This document shows positions 19,568 through 25,934 of a stretch of DNA of 64,000 nucleotides, one piece after another. Under the pieces are notes generated by a model. That model ran no database searches. It was given only the letters and a program-made list of their open reading frames with translations, and had not been told where the DNA came from. Within the stretch, counting starts at the first letter, position 1, and every line of letters starts with the position of its first letter. A program made the translations under genes and the position numbers. This DNA is from Ralstonia insidiosa (GTDB taxonomy: Bacteria > Pseudomonadota > Gammaproteobacteria > Burkholderiales > Burkholderiaceae), in contig NZ_VZPV01000001.1 in assembly GCF_008801405.1 (NCBI RefSeq), positions 2,294,001 through 2,358,000 on the forward strand, written 5' to 3'.

Positions 19568-20327
19568 CATGGCGACGCCACCAGACACCGGCTTCATTGC
19601 GGCCAAGCGGTGCGCGATCCAGCCACTGGTACGCGCCCCAGAGGCCATCCAGCCCGCGCGCATAGGTGGAGTACGTGTGGTACACGATGCCATCCTCCAG
19701 CACGAACGCGCTCATGCCGGGTCGGTCGCGCACATAGGTGGGTGCATCGGTACCGCACATGGCCGCGAACTGCTGCACGGGTTCGGGCAGATCCGATGCG
19801 TCCATCACGTGGCTGCCGCGCACGTAGTTGTAGTCGGCCGTACCGGCGCGCTGCTGCGCTTCAGAAATCGAGACGTTGAAGTCGTAGTTGAAATCGCTGT
19901 CGACCGACGACGCCCACGGAAAGGTCCAGCCCATGCGCTGTTTGTAGGCCTGCAGCTTCTCCAGCGGTGCACGCGACACCGCCAGCAGCAGCACGTCGTG
20001 ATTTGCCAGATGCGTCGCAAAGCCATTGAACCCATCCGCGATCATCGAGCACGACGGGCAGCCGGCCTTGTAGTCCGGGCCGAACATGAAGTGATACACG
20101 AGCAGTTGCGAACGTCCGCGAAACAAGTCCGCCAGCGACGCACTCCCCTCATCGGTTTCAAAGCGGTAGGTCTTGTCGACGCGGACCCACGGCAGCGCCT
20201 GGCGTTGGCGTGCGAGTTCGTCGCTGCGGCGGGTCAGTTCCTTCTCCGCTGCCAGCAATTCAAGACGTGCCTTTAGCCACGCTTGCCGTGTCGCGGTGGC
20301 ATGTTGGGTGATGTGTGTTGTGGTCAT
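19548..20327 (-). CDS. DUF899 thioredoxin-like family protein
   Basis: A 259-residue cytoplasmic protein of DUF899. Characteristic blocks are ELLAAEKELTRRSDELARQR, LPWVRVDKTYRF, LLVYHFMFGPDYKAGCPSCS (a CPSC motif on a thioredoxin-like fold) and VYHTYSTYARGLDGLWGAYQWLD. The ATG at 20327 has GGAGG 6 nt upstream and is chosen over 20405. It overlaps the DUF2182 gene downstream and is divergent from the HTH regulator gene at 20438, 110 bp away, which may control it. Biochemical activity is unknown; a peroxiredoxin-like or redox role is inferred from fold and CxxC. Confidence 0.85.
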   Translation of the reverse strand: MTTTHITQHATATRQAWLKARLELLAAEKELTRRSDELARQRQALPWVRVDKTYRFETDEGSASLADLFRGRSQLLVYHFMFGPDYKAGCPSCSMIADGFNGFATHLANHDVLLLAVSRAPLEKLQAYKQRMGWTFPWASSVDSDFNYDFNVSISEAQQRAGTADYNYVRGSHVMDASDLPEPVQQFAAMCGTDAPTYVRDRPGMSAFVLEDGIVYHTYSTYARGLDGLWGAYQWLDRAPLGRNEAGVWWRRHDEYAQR

Positions 20328-20437
20328 GCTTGCCTCCATGTCGGTGGACAGTTCGGATGGAAATTCGGGTGGAAACGCGTGTGCTAGATTAGGCGCCGAC
20401 ACCAACCGGAGGGAGTGACAAGTGTGGCGGGATTCAG

Positions 20438-21658
20438 ATGGACTCGCTGATCACGGCAGCCGCACGCGCGCTCGCGGCGGGTGACCCGTTCGGGGCGCTG
20501 AACCGCGTAGCCTTGCGCGACGACCCGCCGGCACTCGCGCTGCGCGGCATCGCCATGGCACAGCTTGGCGATCTAACGCGCGCACGGGCCCTGCTGCGCA
20601 ATGCAGCGCGCGCCTTCGGATCGAGAGAGGCGCTGGCCCGCGCGCGCTGCGTCGTTGCAGAAGCCGAAATTGCGCTCGCCTCACGCGACCTGGGCTGGCC
20701 CGAGAAGACCCTCGATGCGGCACGTATCACGCTTGAAGCGCATGGCGACCATGTCAACGCCGCACATGCGCGGTATCTCGACATCCGACGCTTTCTCCTG
20801 ATCGGCCGACTGGACGATGCGGAGCGCATGTTGGCCGGGCAAAACCCCACCGCTCTGCCACCCGTGCTACGCGCAGCACACGAGTTGGTTATTGCAGGCA
20901 TTGCGCTGCGCCGTCTGCAAACACAGCCCGCACGTATGGCGCTTGCGCATGCCGAATGCGCTGCGCGCCAAGCCGGCATCCCCGCATTGACGGCAGAGGT
21001 GGAAAGCGCAGCCCTCGCACTGCATGCACCTGCCGCGCGCCTGCTCTCGCGAGGCGATGCACGCCTTCTCCGGCTCGAAGAGGTGGAAGCGCTGTTCGCG
21101 TCAAAAACGCTCGTTGTGGATGCATGCCGCCTTGCCGTGCGCGAGACCGACACCGTTGTCTCGCTCGCCACACGCCCGGTGCTGTTCACCTTGGCCCGCG
21201 CGCTGGCCGAAGCCTGGCCGGCAGACGTGCCAAGAGACACGCTCATCGCCCAGGCATTCCGCACCAAGCACGCCGATGAATCGCACCGCGTGCGCCTGCG
21301 TGTCGAGATCGGGCGGCTGCGCGCCGCACTCGGCGATCTGGCATCGGTGAGCGCAACCAAACACGGGTTCGCACTGCAGCCACGGCGCGCGCACGAGATC
21401 GTCGTGCTGGCACAACCCGTTGAGGCGCCGCATGCTGCCGTGCTCGCCTGTCTGGCAGATGGGGAGTCGTGGTCCAGCTCGGCATTGGCGCTCGCGCTGG
21501 GCAGCAGCCAACGCACCGTACAGCGCGCGCTCGATGCCCTGGCAACGGCAGGCAAGGTGCAGTGCTTCGGACATGGGCGCGCACGCCGCTGGATGACGCC
21601 ACCCGTGCCCGGATTCGCGACCACCTTGTTACTCCCGGCGCCGCTGCCGAGTGACTAG
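20438..21658 (+). CDS. TPR-like protein with C-terminal winged helix, probable transcriptional regulator
   Basis: A 406-residue, alanine-rich, helical protein. The first 200 residues look like helical-repeat (TPR-like) pairs (for example AMAQLGDLTRARALLRNAAR and IGRLDDAERMLAGQ). Residues about 260-320 resemble an OmpR-type DNA-binding wing (DTLIAQAFRTKHADESHRVRLRVEIGRLR), and a second helix-turn-helix lies near residues 345-375 (SSSALALALGSSQRTVQRALDALATAGKV). The reversed order, repeats before DNA-binding parts, is unusual. It is divergent from DUF899-DUF2182 and is followed 37 bp later by the propeller gene. Regulation of these neighbours is inferred. Confidence 0.7.
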   Translation: MDSLITAAARALAAGDPFGALNRVALRDDPPALALRGIAMAQLGDLTRARALLRNAARAFGSREALARARCVVAEAEIALASRDLGWPEKTLDAARITLEAHGDHVNAAHARYLDIRRFLLIGRLDDAERMLAGQNPTALPPVLRAAHELVIAGIALRRLQTQPARMALAHAECAARQAGIPALTAEVESAALALHAPAARLLSRGDARLLRLEEVEALFASKTLVVDACRLAVRETDTVVSLATRPVLFTLARALAEAWPADVPRDTLIAQAFRTKHADESHRVRLRVEIGRLRAALGDLASVSATKHGFALQPRRAHEIVVLAQPVEAPHAAVLACLADGESWSSSALALALGSSQRTVQRALDALATAGKVQCFGHGRARRWMTPPVPGFATTLLLPAPLPSD

Positions 21659-21695
21659 GATGAAGACTCCGCAACCAAATCCACAGGACACGAAC

Positions 21696-22364
21696 ATGAA
21701 ACGATCCGCCGCCGAAATCGTGCGCGAATATGGCCCGTTCCCGGGTGCCGACAACGTAGGCGGCGTGACGTACGACGGCCAGCACGTCTGGTTTGCGGCC
21801 GGGGGCCATGTGCAGGAAGTCGACCCCACCAGCGGCCAAGCGCTGCGCACGATTGATGTGCCTGCCCACGCCGGCACGGCCTTCGACGGACGGCACCTGT
21901 TCCAGATCGCGGAAGACCATATTCACAAGATCGACCCGCAAACCGGAAAAGTGCTCGCCACCATTCCTGCGCCCGGCGCCGGTGGAGACTCCGGGCTCGC
22001 CTGGGCGGAAGGCACGCTCTGGGTGGGGCACTATCGGGACAAGAAGATCCGCCAGATCGACCCCGAAACCGGCGCCGTGCTGCGCACCATCGAGTCGAAC
22101 CGCTTCGTGACCGGCGTCACCTGGGTTGACGGCCAACTCTGGCACGCCACCTGGGAAGGCGACGACAGCGACATCCGGCACATCGACCCCCACACGGGCG
22201 AAGTGCTGGAGCAGATCGACATGCCAACGGGTGTGGGCGTGTCAGGACTTGAATCGGACGGCGCCGACCAGTTCTTCTGCGGCGGCGGCACCAGCGGGAA
22301 GATTCGAGCCGTGCGCCGCCCCGGAAAAGCGGCGAAAACGCCGGCCGACAGCGCCGCCGAATAG
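21696..22364 (+). CDS. Beta-propeller protein, glutamine cyclotransferase-like
   Basis: A 222-residue protein made of repeating blades with D-P-x-T/E-G turns: VDPTSGQALRTID, IDPQTGKVLATI, IDPETGAVLRTIE and IDPHTGEVLEQID. This matches the PQQ/YncE-like and glutamine-cyclotransferase propellers. There is no signal peptide, unlike secreted glutaminyl cyclases, and about five blades are visible, so the fold may be short or dimeric. AGGA lies 8 nt before the ATG at 21696; an earlier ATG at 21660 has no comparable site. Catalytic activity is unproven. Confidence 0.7.
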   Translation: MKRSAAEIVREYGPFPGADNVGGVTYDGQHVWFAAGGHVQEVDPTSGQALRTIDVPAHAGTAFDGRHLFQIAEDHIHKIDPQTGKVLATIPAPGAGGDSGLAWAEGTLWVGHYRDKKIRQIDPETGAVLRTIESNRFVTGVTWVDGQLWHATWEGDDSDIRHIDPHTGEVLEQIDMPTGVGVSGLESDGADQFFCGGGTSGKIRAVRRPGKAAKTPADSAAE

Positions 22365-22387
22365 CCAAACCGGCGCCCCAGCATCAA

Positions 22388-22414
22388 GCCCGCCATCGCG
22401 CGGGCATTTTCTTT
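22388..22414 (+). terminator. Intrinsic terminator after the propeller gene
   Basis: GCCCGC (22388-22393) pairs with GCGGGC (22400-22405) around a 6-nt loop, followed by ATTTTCTTTG. It lies 24 bp after the stop at 22364. Confidence 0.65.
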
Positions 22415-22509
22415 GTTGCGCGCCTGCGTATTTGAAAGCCCCATAACATTCCGCCGAAGCACTCCTTGTACGATGGCCGCGCCCACACTCGTATTTCAGG
22501 AGAGACACG

Positions 22510-22884
22510 ATGCCCTACGATGGAAACCGCGCCGCCAACTACGCCGACATCCACGTGCAGCCGAACAGCACCGGAAACTGCGCAAAGTACGTGCGCAAGG
22601 CGATTGAATGGGGTGGCGCGACACTTGGACGAACCCACTTTGCCAAAGACTACGGCCCCGTCCTTGAAGAAGCCGGCTTTCACACCGTGCTGACCGCCCC
22701 GCGCAAGGGCGACATTGTCGTCATCCAACCGGCACCGGGTCATCCGTCCGGGCACATGGCGATCTATAACGGCACGGTATGGGTATCCGATTTCACGCAG
22801 AACGACGGGCCGCAAGGTTTTTATCCCGGACAGGCCTATCGGACCGCGCAGCCCGCCTACAAGATCTATCGCCACGACGACTGA
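22510..22884 (+). CDS. BPSL0067-family protein, probable CHAP/NlpC-P60-type amidase
   Basis: A 124-residue protein without a signal peptide. The papain-like arrangement is visible: Cys24 in STGNCAKYVRKAIEWGG, then His82 in GHPSGHMAIYNG after the strand RKGDIVVIQPA, and Asp94 as a possible third residue. This order and spacing fit CHAP/NlpC-P60 peptidoglycan hydrolases and small type VI amidase effectors; the BPSL0067 family was named from Burkholderia pseudomallei. AGGAGA precedes the ATG by 7 nt. The next gene, 7 bp on, encodes a small secreted protein, as expected for an amidase and its periplasmic immunity protein. No secretion genes are in the window, so an effector role is inference. Confidence 0.75.
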   Translation: MPYDGNRAANYADIHVQPNSTGNCAKYVRKAIEWGGATLGRTHFAKDYGPVLEEAGFHTVLTAPRKGDIVVIQPAPGHPSGHMAIYNGTVWVSDFTQNDGPQGFYPGQAYRTAQPAYKIYRHDD

Positions 22885-22891
22885 GGCCACC

Positions 22892-23350
22892 ATGAAGACA
22901 CGACTTTCCAGAGCGCTGGCATGGCTGGTTCTCGCCGTCGGCCTGCTCGGTATGCAAGCCGTCATGGCACAGGGCAAGGCGGCCACGCCGGAAGCCAATA
23001 CGAAGGCGTTCTACGCGTGGTACATCAAGCTGCAAACCAAATCGGTCTACCCGCTCACAGACAACGGCATCTACACCTACGTTGCGAAAGACACGGTAGA
23101 CCGCCTGCGCGACGCCTACCGCCGCAATGAGATGCCGGGCGACGCCGATTACTTCACCAAGGTCCAGGACTACGACGAGAAGGACTGGGCGGAACACACC
23201 GTGGCCCGCGCTCCGATCCTGCTGGAGGGCGTTGCCGTGGTGCCGGTCACGTTCGGCTCGAAGGACAAGGTGAGCGTGCTCGTCTTCCTGCGCAAGCTGG
23301 ACGATGGGTGGAAGATCACCAAGGTGGAGGACACGCTGGACTTCCAGTAA
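22892..23350 (+). CDS. Small exported protein, DUF3828/immunity-like
   Basis: A 152-residue protein with a strong signal peptide (RLSRALAWLVLAVGLLG, cleavage probably after VMA at residue 26) and a compact mature domain. The mature part has KAFYAWYIKLQ near the start and LVFLRKLDDGWKITKVEDTL at the end, which recalls DUF3828/YbjP-type periplasmic proteins, several of which are immunity-like. It starts 7 bp after the BPSL0067-family gene and is followed by a terminator, so the two form a bicistron. The immunity role is proposed from location, size and order only. Confidence 0.68.
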   Translation: MKTRLSRALAWLVLAVGLLGMQAVMAQGKAATPEANTKAFYAWYIKLQTKSVYPLTDNGIYTYVAKDTVDRLRDAYRRNEMPGDADYFTKVQDYDEKDWAEHTVARAPILLEGVAVVPVTFGSKDKVSVLVFLRKLDDGWKITKVEDTLDFQ

Positions 23351-23376
23351 CACCTGCACCTGCCGCGCCCATGAAG

Positions 23377-23406
23377 AAGCCCGCATTGCTACGGGCTTTT
23401 CGTTTT
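23377..23406 (+). terminator. Intrinsic terminator after the amidase/partner pair
   Basis: AAGCCCG (23377-23383) and CGGGCTT (23392-23398) form a stem with an 8-nt loop, followed by TTCGTTTT. It lies 26 bp after the stop. Confidence 0.75.
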
Positions 23407-23425
23407 GTGCGCGCTGCCAAACATT

Positions 23426-23451
23426 ACAGTCAAACTGCACAGTTAAACTGT
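23426..23451. promoter_or_regulatory. Tandem palindromes upstream of marR, candidate MarR operator
   Basis: Two adjacent 13-bp units, ACAGTCAAACTGC (23426-23438) and ACAGTTAAACTGT (23439-23451), lie head to tail; the second is a perfect palindrome. They end 20 bp before the marR start, in the core-promoter region, which suggests autorepression of the whole operon. Confidence 0.6.
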
Positions 23452-23471
23452 ATTAATGTTATGCTTGGCGC

Positions 23472-23924
23472 ATGGCTAAATCACCACTCCCGAACGATCC
23501 CACCCCGCCGGCCACGCTGGCGGGTGATCTGCGCATTGCTCTGGGCAAGCTGTCCCGGCGGCTGCGCGAACAAGTGCATCCGAACGATCTCACCCACGCA
23601 CAAAAGTCGGTGCTCCTGCGCCTGGACCGTAACGGCCCCGCCACGGTTTCTGCACTTGCCCGTGCGGAGAGCGTGAAGCCGCAGTCGATGCGCGTCACCG
23701 TTGCAGGGCTGGAAGGGATGGGGGCGGTTGTCGGCACGCCAGACCCGACCGATGGCCGGCAGACGCTCATCGAGCTGACGCCCGGTTTCCGCAACGTGCT
23801 CAAGGAAAGCCGCGCCGCCAAGGACGATTGGCTCTTCCGTGCACTGCAAGCCCAACTGTCTTCCCAGGAACAAGCCGAGCTGGCCAGCGCCGTCAAGCTG
23901 CTGCAACGGCTTGCCGAATTCTGA
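23472..23924 (+). CDS. MarR-family transcriptional regulator
   Basis: A 150-residue MarR protein with winged helix-turn-helix. The core reads LTHAQKSVLLRLDRNGPATVSALARAESVKPQSMRVTVAGLEG, and the wing PDPTDGRQTLIELT contains the conserved DxR. It is first in a probable operon with a small membrane protein (16 bp downstream) and an MFS exporter, a common drug-responsive repressor plus pump layout. The inducer is unknown. Confidence 0.88.
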   Translation: MAKSPLPNDPTPPATLAGDLRIALGKLSRRLREQVHPNDLTHAQKSVLLRLDRNGPATVSALARAESVKPQSMRVTVAGLEGMGAVVGTPDPTDGRQTLIELTPGFRNVLKESRAAKDDWLFRALQAQLSSQEQAELASAVKLLQRLAEF

Positions 23925-23940
23925 ACAAGGAGCGCCTGAC

Positions 23941-24270
23941 ATGGCATCACTGCATCTCGTATCGTGGTTCTTCGGCGGCGCATTTCTTGCCAACGCCGTA
24001 CCGCATTTCGTGTTCGGTATCGCAGGCAGACCGTTTCAAAGTCCGTTTGCAACGCCGCGTGGCGAAGGCCTTTCGTCCTCGACCGTGAACGTGCTCTGGA
24101 GCCTGTTCAACCTGGTGGTCGGCTACGTGCTCGTTCTCCGCGTGGGGGATTTCAACTTGCGAGACACCGCCGATGCCGCAGCACTCAGCCTGGGCATCCT
24201 GGCCCTCAGCGTGCCGTTGGCGCGGCGCTTTGGCCGCTTCAATGGCGGTAACCTGCCACAACGCCAATGA
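23941..24270 (+). CDS. Small membrane protein of unknown function (109 residues)
   Basis: A 109-residue protein with about three hydrophobic segments (residues about 3-27, 47-67 and 77-92). The N-terminus SWFFGGAFLANAVPHFVFGIAGRPFQSPFA resembles small uncharacterised inner-membrane proteins found beside MarR regulators and transporters. It starts 16 bp after marR, and its stop overlaps the MFS start (ATGA), so expression is tied to the exporter. No function can be assigned. Confidence 0.75.
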   Translation: MASLHLVSWFFGGAFLANAVPHFVFGIAGRPFQSPFATPRGEGLSSSTVNVLWSLFNLVVGYVLVLRVGDFNLRDTADAAALSLGILALSVPLARRFGRFNGGNLPQRQ

Positions 24271-25523
24271 GCGCATCGTCAACGGGCGTCTTCCGTTCAC
24301 TGCGCGTCTACAACTACCGCCTCTGGGCAGCGGGGTCGCTGGTCTCCAACGTGGGGACGTGGATGCAGCGCACCGCTCAGGACTGGCTGGTCCTGACGCA
24401 GCTCACCCATCACAACGCTTCTGCAGTGGGCACGGTGATGGCGCTGCAGTTCGGGCCGCAGCTTCTGCTGCTGCCCTGGACGGGCGTTGCCGCCGACCGC
24501 TACAACCAGCGCAAGCTGCTGATGGCCACCCAGGCAACGTCAGGCGTGTTGGCGCTGATACTCGGGTTGCTGACGGTGACCGGTGCGGTTCAGCTATGGC
24601 ATGTCTATCTGCTGGCGTTTCTGTCCGGCTGTGCGTCAGCGTTTGATGCGCCGGTGCGCCAGACATTCGTGGCGGAACTGGTGGGCGATGGCGATTTGCC
24701 CAATGCGGTGGCGCTCAACTCGACGTCATTCAACGCGGGGCGCATGGTGGGGCCCGCAGCGGCCGGCATCGCCATTGCCACCCTCGGCACAGGCTGGGCG
24801 TTCCTGGCCAACGGGCTGTCGTTCATCGCGGTGCTGACTTCGCTCTTCTTCCTGCGCAAGTCCGAGCTGCGCCCCAATGCGCGTGCACACCGCTCGCAAG
24901 GCGGCTTTGCAGAGGCCATCCGCTACGTGTGGGCCCGCCCCGACCTCAAGGCCATGCTGGTCATGCTGTTCCTGATCGGCACGTTCGGGCTGAACTTCCC
25001 GATCTTCATCTCGACGATGGCCGCAAGCGTCTTTCATTCGGATGCGCGTGGCTACGGTGTGCTGTCGTCGATGATGGCGGTGGGCACGATATCCGGTGCG
25101 TTGTTCGCCGCGGGGCGCGAGCGCCCGGAGTTCAAGTCCCTGCTGATTGGTGCGGCGATGTTCGGCCTGGGTTGCACGCTGGCGGCCATTGCACCGAGCT
25201 ATTGGTTGTTTGCGGCGGCGCTGGTCATCACCGGCATTGCGGCACTCACCTTCACCAATACGAGCAACAGCCTGATGCAGCTGTCTACCGAGCCAGCCAT
25301 GCGCGGCCGCGTCATGGCACTGCGCGTGGCCATCGCGCTGGGCGGCACCCCCATTGGTGCGCCGATCGTGGGCTGGGTGGCAGACCACCTCGGGCCGCGC
25401 TGGTCGCTTGGGGTGGGCGCGCTTTCAGGTTTGCTCTCGGCCGCCGTTGCCATTTACGTCATGCGGCAGCAGATTCACCTGCCTCAGCAAACGCCGTCGA
25501 CGCTGGGGCAAGGCACGCCCTGA
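24267..25523 (+). CDS. MFS exporter, EntS-like (MFS_3 family)
   Basis: A 418-residue transporter with 12 predicted helices. The start FRSLRVYNYRLWAAGSLVSNVGTWMQRTAQDWLVL and the loop GVAADRYNQRKLL are hallmarks of the MFS_3/EntS group of siderophore and drug exporters. ATGA overlap with the preceding gene and the marR gene upstream make this a regulated efflux operon. The substrate is not evident; no siderophore genes are nearby, so export of a toxic compound is as likely as siderophore export. Confidence 0.82.
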   Translation: MSASSTGVFRSLRVYNYRLWAAGSLVSNVGTWMQRTAQDWLVLTQLTHHNASAVGTVMALQFGPQLLLLPWTGVAADRYNQRKLLMATQATSGVLALILGLLTVTGAVQLWHVYLLAFLSGCASAFDAPVRQTFVAELVGDGDLPNAVALNSTSFNAGRMVGPAAAGIAIATLGTGWAFLANGLSFIAVLTSLFFLRKSELRPNARAHRSQGGFAEAIRYVWARPDLKAMLVMLFLIGTFGLNFPIFISTMAASVFHSDARGYGVLSSMMAVGTISGALFAAGRERPEFKSLLIGAAMFGLGCTLAAIAPSYWLFAAALVITGIAALTFTNTSNSLMQLSTEPAMRGRVMALRVAIALGGTPIGAPIVGWVADHLGPRWSLGVGALSGLLSAAVAIYVMRQQIHLPQQTPSTLGQGTP

Positions 25524-25934
25524 GATCACGTCTCTCGATGCACCGTGATATCGCGGTGCATCGGGCCAGCAGGCGAGTCGCCATGGCGCTGCGCGCCCTT
25601 CATGCGAGGCCCAGCCCCCTACTCCTCCTAGTCCTTTCTTGCCGTCACCCCTCATACGAATGCGCTATGCAGAATGCGGCGAATTGTCCGCTTCTTTTGC
25701 ATAGGCCATGTCAAACGCTGGCCGCCCTGTCACACCCGAAGGAAATGCCATGCAGCCGGCCAACCAACCCTGTCGCCCACCGGCTCTGGAATAGTGCTGT
25801 TCATGGTCGTCATGCAAACCCTCGCTGCAACTGCCGCATATGCCCAGGGCCCTGCGCCGACCTAGTGTTCTGTTGTTGCCTACCGTGTCGGATACCTGCT
25901 CGCACCCCGACCGTTCCGAACCCTGGAGCGTTCC
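25524..25934. other. Intergenic region with a 3' hairpin and a possible leader-peptide remnant
   Basis: A perfect 10-bp stem (25536-25545 with 25554-25563, CGATGCACCG/CGGTGCATCG) lies 13 bp after the exporter stop; no T-run follows, so it is a weak terminator candidate. From 25802 an ATG frame reads MVVMQTLAATAAYAQGPAPT and stops at 25865; it looks like the tail of a signal peptide and may be a gene remnant. The remainder should contain the promoter of the GGDEF-EAL gene. No intact gene is evident. Confidence 0.45.
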
